DNA of 64,000 nucleotides, from positions 45,131,490-45,195,489 of the forward strand of contig JAZBQD010000014.1 in assembly GCA_036583965.1 (NCBI GenBank), in the 5' to 3' direction. This DNA is from Prunella strophiata (lineage: Eukaryota > Chordata > Aves > Passeriformes > Prunellidae). Positions 1 through 14,700 of the stretch are shown here, piece by piece (the stretch's first letter is position 1; each line of letters begins with the position of its first letter). Below the pieces are notes generated by a model. The model was not told the DNA's origin, did no database searches, and saw only the letters and a list, made by a program, of their open reading frames with translations. Made by a program: the position numbers and the translations under genes.

Positions 1-450
1 CCTCAGCTCATGAAATTCAAACCCAAATTTTGTCTTAAACAGTGCAAAATAAGCAAAATATTAAGTTGTGGAAGGAGAAGGGTTTTCAGCAGTTCTTTCT
101 GATTTTTATTCTTCAACTTTCAGATGATGCAGTGAGGGATGTGTGGTGAGATTTTTTCCTGATGGAGTTCAGCAGATTTTTTGTGGTTATATACTGTATT
201 AACCTTTTTAGGCAAAATTTTCTTGTGTGAGTTTTATCCTTGTTTATTTTTCTGCAGCTTTTCTGTCCCATACCCAGCACAACACCCTGAAGTTCCCTTG
301 GAAATCATTCACCTATTTGCCTTATTGTTTTAATTTTTTTTCAGGTGCCTTGGCAGAAGAATAAAGATTCTAATCCTTAGGCTAATAGCTTCTTAAATTT
401 TAGACCTATATTGTCTGTGAAAGCCAGTGAATGATTGGTTCATATTTTTT
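1..450. other. Unique AT-rich non-coding sequence
   Basis: No gene, repeat family or RNA was recognised here. The sequence is AT-rich with short T runs, one at about 333-340. It leads directly into the CR1 fragment that follows. Confidence 0.6.
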
Positions 451-611
451 GTAACAGGTTGTGGAGATGTTGTGGAGCCTCCTTTACTGAAGATATTCAA
501 GAAACATTTGGAAGCAATTCTCTGCAATTATGCTCCAGGATGACCCTGCTTGAGCAGGAAGGTTGGACCAGATGATCCCTGCAAACTTTGTCCATTTTGT
601 GATTCTGTGCT
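451..611 (+). mobile_element. CR1 LINE fragment, 3' end
   Basis: This is the truncated 3' end of a CR1 non-LTR retrotransposon in the plus orientation. The order of recognisable blocks is that of avian CR1: a 'gtaacaggttgtggagatgt' segment, then 'gaagatattcaag', 'atgaccctgcttgagcagg', 'ttggaccagatgat', and a terminal ATTCTGTG-type motif at about 602-609. It is clearly diverged from the usual CR1 sequence, so it is an old, inactive copy. The 5' part is missing, as is normal for CR1, which is usually 5'-truncated. The short antisense open frame across it (497-700) has no meaning of its own. Confidence 0.92.
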
Positions 612-3600
612 ATGAGGGATCTGTATACTGGACCATGTGATAGGAAGAAAAAGAAAGGTCCTAGATCCTTTCCCTTTGCATATTCATGTTGTGAATTCAA
701 TGAAATTCAAATAAATTAGAACAAAATGGTCCTTTTAAGTGGAGAATCACCTAAATCACACACAATGGCCTACATGCATCCATTGAGTCAATTCCAGTGA
801 TTTTAAAAAGATTGTTTTAAGGTTTAATTTGCCACAATACATGCAACAGCTCATAACCCTTTATGAAGATAATACTCACAAGTTTAAACAGTACAGTGCC
901 CTGAATTTCTTGGGAGGCTACAAATGATCCCTCAATGCTCATTAGCAGGCTATAGTTCCTCCTATCGTGGGTTTCTGAAGCAAGAGCATTATAGTTCAAT
1001 TTGCACATAAGCTGCTGATCTATCCAGGAAAACATAATATTCAACATTAATTTATACATAAGATATGAGGAAAAAAATTCCAAAACAAAGAAAACAAGTA
1101 GGCAATAAACCATTTTTTTTTTAAATGGTAACAAAGGGAAAATACACCATCACGATTTTCCAAATTGGCAAAAATAGCTGCAACAGTCACTGCCTAAGAA
1201 AGTACAAAGCTGAGAGAGTGGCAGTACTGAAGATGCCAGTTCTGTGATACTGATTAGTCTTAAGTTCATTGCTCAGACTTGTGACTCTCCTGGCAGTGAA
1301 TGGGTTACAATATGAGCTGCTCATCTGAGACCTAATTTATAAGAAGAATTAAAAGGTCGAGCATGCTGATAGTGGCAGGAGTTGAGAGCCTAATGAAAAT
1401 GCAGCAGAAACTTTGTGAATTACTTAAGATAATTAAAAAATTGGTTGGACATGACAATAAAGGAATTTGCAGAACAGGGCCACAAAACATGGAGAGTGAT
1501 GCTGTGGTGAGTATGCTTCACCTGACCCATCAGAGATGAGCTCTGGCAAAACCTCTGTACAACAGCTCCCTCAGCTTATGGAAGATACCTCATGGCAGTT
1601 ACACAATGAGAGTACATTTCTACACAATATTTTCCTCTTCTATACTTATTTCATACTAAATTACTTGTCTTCATCTATTATATGTCTATTAGTATTATCA
1701 AGGCTATCACTATAAAATCTAAAGTTTCTTGAGAACAAAGGAGATGCAATACAGAAGCATGTCCCAAGGCAATTCTTTAAAAGATAGATATTCTGAGTTC
1801 TGATTGAAAAGTCTAAGTTTTTGCTATCATACTCCTTTCAGGGCCAGGCTGAAAGCATGCATTACATGGTCATGAAGGTAACTATTCCTAATATGAACAT
1901 GGAGATCACAATATGGCCATTAAAGAAATGGTTGTGTGTATTTGTGGGGTACAGTTGTTGAATTCTTTAAGATAGCTGAAAAATATTTTTGATAATAAAA
2001 ATAAACATTTTATTATAATAAAAATTAAGTATAGTTTCAATACAGTGTTTAAACTACTTTGGACCTGACACAGAATGCAGAGCAGAAAGTCAGGTCTCTC
2101 TTCTTTCTGTTTGGAAATGGGAAGGGTTTAACAGTTCATAAAATCACTTAAAAACATATGCTGAGCAGCCAGTCTAGAGAGAAATGTCACATAGAAGGGT
2201 ATGTCTGAAATGTTTCCCTTTAGCCTTACCCAGCCTGATTGTTTCCACTCCACTTTGAAATGGCAGCTCAGAAGTCTGGACTATCTGTCAGAGACCTGAG
2301 AATGTCTTAGGGATTTTCCTTTGACATATGCATGGTGGATTTGTAAGCCACCTTTACACAGTTCCTTGCCAAGGAGCTTGATATGAGCAGCATAGCTAAC
2401 TATTTGGGCTTTAATCTTCTGGGGCTTCTGCAGTAATCCTAGCTTTGTTCTGATTAATGTGTTTATGCCTTCATCTTTACAGTGAGCTTGTCTTGCTAAG
2501 GTTTGTTAAAGAAATTTTAAGATGACTAAAAAATGCAGACTTCCATTACAAAACTCTAGTGGACCTTTTAATGAATTGTCTTGGAAAAATTCATGTGTAA
2601 TAGAAACTTAAAAGAAATGGTTTTTTAATTCTATTTTTAATTAGTCCCATAAAATTCATTATTGGCATTATCTTGCTGATACATAGAATGTTCCTGTCAA
2701 ATTATAATCTACATCAATACATCAGAAAAATACACACAACTGTCCCTCAGGTACACAACACATTCATCACCAAGGCAACTAATGACTATAACTATATATT
2801 TGAAATGCTAAATGACATTGTATGAAGTACTTCATCAGAAAGAAGCAAACAGAACAGAAATAACAATATGACCATTTTGAATTAGACACCAAAATGGATT
2901 ATTTCACTTAAAGGGAAAAAAAAAGTACATTTTAAAAAGAAGTTAAAAAAAGCAAGAAGCATTAATATTTCGAATTGATGGTGGTGAGCCAGGTAGACCA
3001 TTTCACACATATCCAATAAATGAACAACTTGAAGTATATGAATAAATAATATGGACACAATACCAACATGAAAATAACGCTACAATATTGTGGTCCTTTA
3101 TGTCTCTAGGAAAATCTTGCTTAGTAAAACACTTTTGATTATTAGTGAAAAGAGCATATCTCTGTTAGAAATAAAAACTATCTTATTTATGGCCATATAC
3201 TAATTTCCTGGTTTTCTTTGAAATATTATTTCTTACAATAAAGAGAGAGACCAAAGCTCTGAGAAATATACAGCTCAGTGTAACATGCTGTTTTATAGCA
3301 TATTGTATTTCATGACTATTTTGGTGCTTCTGTCACTAAAGCTACTCAAAAATGCATGAAAAAAATAATTTTATGACTAAGATTATGCATCAAATAATTT
3401 ATACTATAAATATTCATTCTGGTTATTAAACTGCTCTAATTATGAATGGTTTCCCAGAAGCTACAGCATGTACTTGGAAATGGAGTCACTGTTTTAAAAA
3501 AAAGGATAAGGCACATCATGAGCACAGCAGAAGATATGAAAGATACTTAGGGAATGGAAAGGCAGGGACTCTGACTTTAATGGCATTGAACTTACTGAAC

Positions 3601-6600
3601 ATATATCTTCAATATTAACAGCAAACTATATTTCAGATAGACATGAATTAACTTCAGAAATCCTCAGTTTAATTTCCTAAAGTATGGCCATTTGGCCAGC
3701 CTTTTCAGTGCCACATCAGATTGGCAATTTGAGGACTCCCAAGTGTGCAGAGATCCAGGTCTATTTTTCAGTCTTATTGAATGCCACTGTGACAAAAGTG
3801 AGGCAAACCTTTCTCATGTCGAGATGAAATTAGCTTCAAGGCCTGTTTAGCCTGGTGCTTAATATTATTTGGATAATACTTGTAGCAGTGGTTTTCTTAT
3901 CACTTAGTGGCACATAGCTGGATACCAGTAGCGAGTGACAGAAAAAGGAGACACAAAATGCATCTGCCAAGCCCAGTGGCACAATCCAATTGTAGCTTTT
4001 TCTTGATAACTGTTGAAGTAGTGACTTTCTTTGAAAAGCTGGCCAGCTTTTTCTAGAGCATAGATAATGAAATCAGAGGTGTAACATCAACTTCAAATGG
4101 TAAATCTTGGGTCACCAGAGAATGACAACTCTCAACCATTGTGAAAAGTCACTAAACTAGATGGCACATGTGCTGGTGTTTACTTCTTAAAGTTAATACT
4201 GCAACTGTTATGTATATTTTTTATTAGAGGGACACACACATGTTTAATGTAGCCATATAATTTTTCCTGTTAGAAAATGGCCATATTTGTATTTAACCAG
4301 TGAAACAACATCAATAAATTGTTTTTCATTATTGGTGGCTCTGTACTTTTTTCATATAACTATGATGCATAAAGATATCATTTTCTTGAAACCTTGTCTA
4401 TTTAATGTTGACTTAAAAATGAAATATATTTGATGGTTAGAAGCAAACATTTATTTGCAAAGGCACTTCTTATTTTTTACAGCCCTACTTTATTGAACCT
4501 ATTTCTGAGATGTAGATATAATTTTAGTCAAGGGCAGTGTTTAGTAAAAAGACCTGATATATCCCATATTTTTCCTACTTATGCCCTGCTAAATCATAGA
4601 TTCTCAAACAGAAGCATAAAGTTGGTTTATATAAAAATAGTATAAACCTCTTGATAAAAATCACAGGTAACCAATAATATTTAGGAAAAGCAGATATAAT
4701 TGAATGTCTCAGAAACTTTTAGATGTTTTGTAAACTGTTTAGAACTTTAAGAAGAAAAGCCATGTTTCTAGGAGAAATCATCTGTCATAATCCCTCACTC
4801 TTCCTCTTCAAAAAGACAATTAAAATCAATTTATTACCAAAATACCACTGTTTTATGACAACAAAATTAAACAAAACAATAAAGAAAAAACACATCAGGA
4901 AAGAAATGTAAGACAGATTATGCTTTTACAGGATGGTTTTTGTATCTCTTTTTTAATCTTTCTGTTCATGGCAAGGTATTTCACCTATATGCATTACCAA
5001 ATTTTAGATTTCAGTAGAATTAACATTTTTTCAGCTTAAAAATTATATAAATTTTTGTTGTTGTTTTTAAAATAGCTTTTGGTTTTTTTTCATACATCCA
5101 GATAAAGTATTTTATAATTGTACAAAGAAAATAAAACATCAGCCTTAACATAAAATTTAGGGAAAGAAATAATAAAAGATAGAGGAAGTAGAAGAGCACA
5201 CAATGAGAATCTGAGTAGACTTTGTTGCTCCACAAACACTGGCCTTTCCCTTTGTGTGGAATGGCACCATCATCTTAAATCAGCCACCTTACCCCCTACC
5301 ACTTAGTTGTCACTTAGTTGTAAAATACAGAAATTCTTTAAAGTTTGAAGACCACACCAATACAAGAGAGCTGAGAGAGTATAATATTCCCTGCATACAA
5401 CCCATGTCTCTGTCAGCCAAAGGATTGATGCAAGAGTTGCATTGCCTGAATTTTCACTGGAACTGGGCAAGAAACTTGTTGTGGAGTTGACCTGCTTTTT
5501 GCAAGGCCCCTCCTATAATAGTGGGCAATAAATAATTACAACTAGAGAAATTAATTCAGTTTAATAAAATGGGATATAGTTAAATGGAACTGCAGTAATT
5601 CAGAAAGGTAAAATTTAAAATTAATTTCAAGAAGCATCTCTGAAACTGAGCTTTATTAAACTGAGGGATTTGCTATCCTAGCAGTCATAGTTTTTCCAGA
5701 TAACAACCTCATGTCTTCTCTGCATCATTTTGCTATTTTCATGTAAAGATTCATTTACACAAAGTGTATTTCATAGCTCAAACTATTTGCAGAGATGATT
5801 AAAATGAATTTTTATTTCATATTTGACTTAGTCCTAAGTTCTTCACTGCAGCACTTCACTTTTGTTAGTTATGTGATATTCATATTTTCCATAGCCTGAT
5901 CCAAGGGGCTGGCGTTCTGAAGGCAATATGATTAATATCAAAAATAATATATACTAGTAATCATAAATAATAAGAATGCAAAACATGAAGGAAGCTAATC
6001 AAACCTTCACACCAATTACCACTGTGTGACATCACTGACACAAGTAAGAAGCTGACTAATTCAAATTAAGAGGCCTGATAATGGAAGGCAAACAGAAAAC
6101 CCTGGGTAATTTTGTCACAGACTGTCATTTCAAGACATCTCTTAAATATCAATATCTACAGAAAGACCAGTTGAACACACAAGGAATAAGGAATCACAAA
6201 ACATGCTTATATTGTTCAACATATGCAACAGACAAAAACTTTAGAATAAGGGAGGTCAAAAACACCTTCAAGAAAACAAAAGTCTTGCTAGCCTCAAGTT
6301 CAACTGTATTTTACTGATTATATTTAGCATATCCTATGTGCTGAGAATTTTATGAGAAAAACTTACTGCTGCATATGCACAGCAGAAGAGTAGAGTGGAT
6401 GTACAGAGAAAATAATGATTTTCCAGGTTATTGCAGATGTCCCAAAGATATAGTAACATTTTGCTTTTCTCAGATGAAATCCATGACCAACAGTACACAA
6501 ATATTTGTGCTGAAAAAAGAAGTGAAGAGTCCTATGACTGATTGGAAAGTTTATTATATCAACTATTGATTCCTTAAACAAACAAACAAATGAAAAAGAC

Positions 6601-8686
6601 ACTTTAGAAAAATGTGCATAAACCACAAGATCACTTTTTATCTGATTCCATTTTCATACCGATACAATCAGAGTCAGTAATAACAAGGAATTGCAAGGGG
6701 ATTTATTTTATAAATACCTCTGTGATTGTGTGGAGGAGAGCTCTCACTCTCAGCCGGGATACTGGTTTTAACAATCTAGGCATTTGCTTGTCTGTTTTTA
6801 ATCATTTGTGACCTAGCATTAGTTATCCTTTGAGGGAAAAATAGTCCCAGCTCCACTGCCTAAGGAGACATTTTTACATACCTTGATCTGATCTTAAACT
6901 GCATGGAGGGTCAACTGAGGCTCTCTCTGACAAATAGAGATAAGAAGTTCTCAAATTATATCTGCATGCAGTTTGTATGAGACATGTGAACTTTTGTTCT
7001 GGTCAGTGAAGACCAGACAGTGACAATGAAAGGTCTGCATTTAACAAAAACACAAGTCACTGAGCTCCTCCTTCTTAACAAAATGTTATTAATTTTGTAC
7101 CTCAGTAGTTCAGTAGGAAACAGAGAAATGATACCAAAGCCAAGTGTATTTAGAAAACTTAAAAAGCTTCTTCAACTTTCTGATTTTACAGTGCATGTAA
7201 ATGCCACTAAATATTCCCTTCCTGTCATGTGCTATCTGTAGCTAATAAACTGCTCTTTGAAAGAATTGAAACACTTTCCCAGTCTGACCAGAAAATCTGA
7301 CACTGGACTTCACACCCAGAAAGAGAGGCTGACAGATTGATTGTAAAAAGCAAAAGAAGGAAGGATACTGAAGATCTGTTTAAGGTCTGAGCAATTTTAG
7401 GTGCATGGTACACGGTGCACTTTTACAGATGTCAGGGAAAGTATTAAATCACATTCATAAACAATACTAGAAAAAAAATGGCAGAAAAAAAAGAGTCATG
7501 ATGGAAATACAAGGCTTATATGAAGACCAGTGGCAAAATCTATGTATGAAAAGAATTCTATTGCTTAAGCATCTTGGTAAAAACCCTAATCTTTTGCTGT
7601 GGACATGCTGTTTGCATGACTGAAAAATAAGGTGCTGTTTAAGATACAGCTTCTAGGAAATCTACAGAAATGTGCAGCAACTCTTTCAATCCTTATCAAC
7701 TAGAATAATTTTCAAGGATAGCATATATTGTTACCCAATAATTTAGGAAATGTAAAATAATTTAGGTGAGTATGCTGAAGGGGTAGGTGCTCTTGTACTT
7801 TAACTTTGATTCTTAAAAGTAATAAGCAGATAGTAGAATTAATGTAGGAAAAGTATTCATTTATCCCCTGTCCCTCATTATGAACTTAGCAATTAGGATA
7901 CGAGTTCCATCTTCTCTTACAGATACTTTTCTCACCACAGGATCCTGATTCCTACCTATAGCAAAGAGAAGATTAGGTGGCATGGAGTGGCTGTGAACAC
8001 AAGACTAAGCATAAGAGGACAAAGGCAAGAATAGAGCTGAAATTGAGGAGGGTGCAACAGATTAACAGTAGCTGAAATCCCCAAAATTACTTGCTTATTC
8101 TTATACTGTACTGTTTTGTATCATGTCCCTAATGGCTTTATTTAGAAAATCTATTAGTCATGCTCTACAATCTCACAAATCCATAGGATTTGAATTATCA
8201 CTTTTAACTCATGTTTCTTAGTGAAAAAATATCACTGTATTCTTCAGAGAGATTAACACAGAATTAAAAAATAAACCAACCAAACTTCTCTAAATTAATT
8301 TTACGAAAACAGAATTATAAAATATTCTATATTTAATTCTACCAGAGGCAATCCTAATGCAGAAAAGGCTTCTGCAGCTGTCATCATTCTTTATGTTTGT
8401 GTCAAGGTTTGTTCTTTCAATTTACTGACTAGGAAGTGGTGAGAAATCAGCTCTTCTGCTAAAGAAGTATTTGGATCAGATCTGAAGTTATGCATTCACA
8501 TCCAAGTAAAGGTATTTGCTTGGTTTTAATTCATGGCTGCAACCTATGCAGCCCAAATAAGATGTCTTCATCCCCACATATACACTCAAAAACATTGATC
8601 TCATTTTGAATTTGTCCTTGTCCATACCCACTTTTAAATATTAAGCCTTTTTAAAAAAAAAAAAATCTTTGAGGAACAGAAGCACA
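612..8686. other. 8-kb unique AT-rich region without a recognised gene
   Basis: I read this stretch on both strands and saw no exon, RNA gene or interspersed repeat that I can name. Open frames are at most 105 codons (817-1134, minus strand) and show no domain. Small features include an AAAC tract (about 6580-6592) and short A and T runs. The sequence could be intronic or intergenic. Confidence 0.6.
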
Positions 8687-8746
8687 AAGCAAAGGGGACC
8701 AAAGAAGACTTTCTTAAGCAAAGGGGACCAAAGAAGACTTTCTTAA
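8687..8746. repeat. Tandem duplication, 29-bp unit, two copies
   Basis: Two identical adjacent copies of a 29-bp unit beginning 'aagcaaaggggacc' occupy 8687-8715 and 8716-8744. The match runs two bases further into the flank. A run of 13 A residues lies just upstream (8653-8665). The exact identity suggests a recent local duplication by replication slippage. Confidence 0.93.
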
Positions 8747-11700
8747 AATATTAAGGAGGATCATTAAATTTATTGCCATTAGAAAAATTTAAGGAATTCC
8801 TTTGAGAGTCTCAGAGGCTGATACTCAGAATTTTCTGGATGCGGTTTCCTTAAGGCAATTTGTAAGATCACACAGTACATATTTTAAGTTTGGGCCTGAT
8901 GTATGTCTTATTTATGTAATTCTTTTCACAAAAACCCACTAACTTTCTTAGACTTAATTTTTGCAGACCCAATTTTGGTTGATACATTAAAGTAATTATA
9001 TTAATCAAGTACAGACCAGTTTTGTGGCATAACTGGTTGATATAACTGAAAAAAACCCCAAAAGTTGACACAATTCTTATTCTCAATTAATGTAAAATGT
9101 TTATTACAGTGGTAATAGCTGAGGCAGTTTACAATGAAAGCTTTAATTGTGTATATGGTACATAACAATTAAGCTTACAGGTATAGAAATATGGAAGCAT
9201 ATATCATTAAGCTTTTTTAAAAACAGAATGAAGCACTTCATATCCTGCAATAACATTTTAATGACTGAGTCAAACATACTGGTACTTTTCCTAAAAATCA
9301 TTTAATATTTAAGAACGTAAACTATAGTCAAACGCTTGGAATAACAGCAATGAATAAATTAATAATTTTATAAAGGATGGATGCAGTGTGAGATTTCTCA
9401 TAGAATTTTGTGTAGAACCAGAAACTTATAATAAATTTTATCACTCAATGGTGATGACAATAAATACAGCTCTGTGGCTGTATATCAAATATGCCTACTG
9501 CAAAAATATTTTTTCAGTATAATAATTTTAAGGATTTGTGAAGGGACTTTTTTTTTTTTTTTATCTGAAGGGATTGTAGTGCTTTTTACTGCTTGGAGAA
9601 CTGAAGGCTTGATTAATGAAATAGAGCTAAACATGGTATGGGTAGGTAAAGAATAAACATTTTTATTTCTGGGCATTTGTTCTTTTTCCTCAATCAACCC
9701 TGGTATTACAGTCCTAAAAAGTTTACCAGAATATCTCAGTTTTGCAAGTCTGAGATTCTATGTCCTGAAGAAACATTCCGTAAAACCTTTAGTAAAACCT
9801 GTGTTCAATATTCAAACTGAAATAACTCTGCAGAAAAGCAAATAGTCTGGGATACCCTTTGAAAGATAAGGGGAATTTTACTATTTTGGAAGTACTAACC
9901 ACCATAGCTGGTATACAATTATGGATTGTTAATAAACAGTTAATTTCCTGGTAATTAAACTAAACACATAGATGAGCAACAAGGTAACTGTTACCTCCAA
10001 TTAACCTGCCCTTTCACCTATTAAATGTAATTGCACTCTTACTTATACGTTGAGCATAAACTGCAGCTATATTTTATAATCTTGTTAGCATTCATGCTTT
10101 GTTAATGAAATTTGATCAGCTTATTAAAGATGTTGAGTTTTTGCAGTTAACTCACATCTGTTGTCAGAAGTAATTAGATCAGGTGGCAAATGACAGCACC
10201 TTTCCTGACAGATGCTTTAATGTTGTGAGGTAGAATGCCCTAAATGTCTCTTTGAATAATGCCAAGATTTCAGCTAGGGTTTATTTGCCTTGAGCTTTCA
10301 AAGTGGAATTTTAGAGCAATCCGAGTTAGTCTCAGACAGGAGTATGTGTGACTTTCACTTCCAGTGCTAGAGGAAAAGAGAAACACCTTCAAGATGATTT
10401 TTAATAAAGATTTGTCTTGGAAAAGTAGAAGATAATGCTATCAAACTATCTCAATATGTTTTCCTTTTAGCATATATACACATACTCTGTTAAGACACAA
10501 AAGCTATTGCATTATGCATTTAAGCGTATCTCAGATAGTAAATTACACTTCACTCTAATGATAACATCATTCAAATAAATGTGCTGACAAGCTGGTAAAG
10601 ACAGTATTTTATGGCAGGCTTTTTCATCAGACAGCCATGAAATAATGCTGGCTTTCTGCTTGTGAATCAGACAACACACTTTTTAATGAACTTACCTCAT
10701 AAGTAAGCACTGTAAAATGCACTATGAAAGTGTCTCTTCCATCATTTATCCACAATCTAGGCAGCACACAGATAACAGCAGTGTGGGCTTCCCAGGTCTA
10801 TTTGGAAAGACACATTCATGCTTCCTGGTCCATATGATTATACTTAAAACAAGAATTGTAGGAATGCCTTCAATCAATTCTCTGCATTGTTTTATCCTTA
10901 CAAGCTATAGTGGAATCATGAGTGTTCACCAGATTGACAGTTCCTGCCCTTGCACTTGGAGAAGGTGTTCAAAGGTGCATGATGAGAGTCACTGAGGAGG
11001 ATATTCTTTGTTACTGGCACCCCATGCAAAAATGTCATAGGAACTTTGGTGGTAGCAAGAAACAGCATTCTCTGTGCATGCTCCAAGAGCAGAGTGTTCT
11101 TTCTTTCGTCTCTGAGAGGTGAATGTCAATTATGTCTCTCTTCCATTATTTTTCTTTGTCCCCACATCCATCACAGTACTGTCTGGGTCCATACAGTTAA
11201 AGATGCCCCCATTAAACTTGACTGAAACAAAAATGTTTTCATTACTGCAATTACTCCCTTAACAGTAGTGTTGATGGGCAGAATAAAATGAAATCAAGAC
11301 CATCCCATTTAACCATGTTTAGGTTCCATCGGATGTCTTCAGTGGGTCACTGCTAAAGTCATTTGGGCCCATACTTCTGGATTGGTTCCTCATTCTTTGT
11401 TCTTCATGTTCTTAATAATTCTTTACACTTGGGAATTTGCAAAACAGCAGTCATACTATTTTGCTTCACTTCCTTCTTAACTGGAAGATTCTTATCAATA
11501 TAAATTGTAGAAAGTGTGTTATGATCTGGAATGATGAGGAGGTGAATTATAATCTGAGGGTGATACTTATTCCATTTTTGTCTGTCTTCTTTTTCCTTAT
11601 GTAAGACAGAGTAAACATGAGAGTGGGCATTCATTGCAGGTCAGAAGCATCCTCCATGAATGGATATTCACAGTGACAATAATTTCCTGGTCTAAAAATG

Positions 11701-14700
11701 GGAGTAATTCTAGCTGCCCTTTAGCATTGCATTATGTCACATCTGGTTACATTTGTATAATAACACACACCAACATGACAACTCAGTGCATCATATTGGC
11801 TTAGTGTGAGGAGATAAAGCATAAATGGAAAATGACTGGCTGGGAAAGTGATGTATGATGCCTCAAAACAGAACCTGAAAAGAAGAAAAAGTACAAGATT
11901 CATACCTTATGAAAACAGGCAGAAAGATGACCAAAATATTTATAGGTCCAAACTTAAATGTAAGAAATTAGTAGAAGGAATACCATTTTTACTTTGAAAA
12001 CAGCATTCAGGAGTAGAAACATAGTGCAACAGAGTGTAATTTATGCACAGACCAGTAAAAACATGAGAATAAAGGTGCACAGTAATGCACACATCATTAA
12101 TCTAATGAGGCCAAATGAAGGGGGGAAAAGTCCAGTGCAGTGTTTGCACACAGGGATCACAGGATCTATATGTACTGAAGTATGCTAGGTCCTAGTGGCA
12201 CACTGTTAGTGCAGCCAGGCTTCTGGCAGAGAACATGCTATGTGGCTTTTTCTTTGAATTAGAGTTTCGTGTTGAATCTTCAGTGACATGTCCAATGCCA
12301 CTGGACAGCACTGCAACCCCTCCATAGATAAGGATTTATACCAAGGAGTAGCCTGAAGTATGAAATACACAGCAGAACTGCCCAAAGAGGACAGAAAATA
12401 CACAAAAAACAGAAATCAGACAAATGTGTGATATTCCTACTTACCTCACAGAAATCAACAAAGGGAGGGGAAAAAGTTTCAGCATAAATGCTTCTCCAAA
12501 AGCTGTTGGCACTTTGTTAGGGGCAGTAATAGGTAAGTGCTGATTATACCAGGACTAATTATATGATGCTAGTGTCTGAAATTTGTATCATATCGAGTGA
12601 CAGACCCTTATGCAGACAAAAAAAGCAAAATTAATCATGTCATCTCTGCATTTCTCTACTGCTATTATTTTGGAGATTTTTCATTAACAATCCTTGTTTG
12701 AAGCTATTATCAGAAACTATTTCACTCCAATGAATAAAAAGTTTTTTCTCCAGACTTGAAATACTGGAGTCTCTCAATATCTTGGTTTATGGTGACTGAA
12801 TGATCTTCACTAAGACTAACTTATCAGGGTGTATATGCTCTGTGCTTGCTAGTAATTTTTCTATATCAAACACCCCAGTTTGAAAAGACAAAAAAAAGGA
12901 AGAAGAAAGACAGAATTATTTTGGGTATTTCAACTTATACTCATTCTATACTCTTGCTTACTGAAACTAACAATTTTTCAAAGTCTTTTTTATTGATGTA
13001 GTTCTAACCTCCATTCAATTTAAGCTTGGGGATATAGCCAGTTTCTCTTGAACAGAGCCAACTTTGACCCATAGCCAACATGTTCTTACTTTTGTACCAC
13101 ATATACAATTTATTATAGTAGAATAGTGAAATTCAGCAATTGTAAAAGGCAATTATATATAATTTTCCTTTTAAAAAGAATTCTGTAGGATATTCTCTTT
13201 ATTGTTGCTCTGTAAAATCTGACTCTCCCATATGCTGTCATTGCCACTCAAGAAAAAAGCCATCCATTCTTTTCCCTTCAGAAGCATAGTAGAAATCCAT
13301 TGTACTTCAGAATTATTTTTTTCCAAAGAAATTTAGGTCATTAATTTACTAACTCTTGAAGTCAGAGAAATTGTGCAGAAGTACTTTATGCAGTCAGTAT
13401 GATAAATTTCAAGTTGTACTGGTAGAAGAATGTGAATAATGGAAAAATTATTCACGAATATATTATCCCCTAACTTTAAAGAAACCATACATATTAAGTT
13501 CCCTTATCCACTCCAGGAAAGGAATAAATGATAAATAAATATTTCAGTAGTAATTCATTCAAATAATTTATTTTAAAATTATCCATGCCCTGATTGAAAC
13601 CCTATTGAAATAATTGATCTCAGTTCTGCCAGATCAGCTCCATAAAGAAGTACACAAGAAGCTCCAGTATTTTATAGAATCAGGCTCTTTTAATTTCTGT
13701 CAACTTTTAACCCAGTTTAAAACATTCTTTTAGTCACTAAAGATTCACTTTTGTTTCTGACTTCCCATTCCCTCAGCTTTCCTTCCCTCAATTCTTTGCA
13801 ATTTAAAAATGTCACATTGCAAAATGTGTGACACAGTTATTTCTTAAATTATTCTGATGGCATTTTGTACTCGTTATTTAACTGAATTGGTAGGCCATTA
13901 TATCACAATTACCTATTTGGTGCCTAGTTTAGCAATTTATTTATGCTGAACAAAATGTTATGTTGTGCAAGTTAGTCTGATTCGTTTTTCCATAACTTTA
14001 GAATTAAATCTTCAATACTGTAAAAAACTGTGGGTTGATTTTTTTTTTTTTTTTTAAGAATGCAGAGATTCAAATAAGCACTTAAGTAGATCTTCAACAG
14101 AACACAACAGCAAAAGGCAATAAAGGCCCTTATAATCAAAAGCTTGAGTAAATAAGCCTTCATGTAGGTCATGTGAGCTTGGAATTAGTTTCCCCTTTGA
14201 GAGGAGCAGGAGAATGTTAATGTCTCCCATCTGGTGTAGCCACTCTTTAGATCCAGATGGATTAGGATACTGTCCTTGTCTACAAGTAGATCCATTTTTC
14301 TTGTAGGTTCATAAAGGGAATGGAGACATCACAGCACTAAGTTCTGCAGCACCTGACTTTTACAACTGCCATATTAGTCAGTAGCTTCTTTATAAAACAC
14401 ACAGGGAGATTAGGAATGGCAGCCCAAAATGCCATTGCATAGCTCAGTACCTTATTCTAGAAACTAAGGAATACTAAAAAACCCCATGTGTTTTCACACC
14501 TCTTTTATTGTATTTTTGTTAGGTTCAAACAATTAATTTTTTTTTTTTTTAATTCTAAATTAGAGAAGGAGTAGTAATTTTTAGGGAGGAGGAAGTTTAA
14601 CTAACCAGCATTTCAAGGGCTAGAACATTGATTTGGGAATACAGGTAACCTTTTTTCAGTTCCTTATTCCACCTGAAGCAATTTGATTTACTCTTTTTAG

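Noticed and set aside
817..1134. Hydrophobic 105-codon minus-strand open frame.
   Set aside because: The hydrophobic start comes from A-rich plus-strand DNA. There is no domain, no splice signal and no upstream promoter evidence.
13811..13833. Imperfect hairpin around 'gtcacattgcaaaatgtgtgac'-like sequence.
   Set aside because: The arms do not match without a bulge, so it is weaker than the perfect dyads listed.
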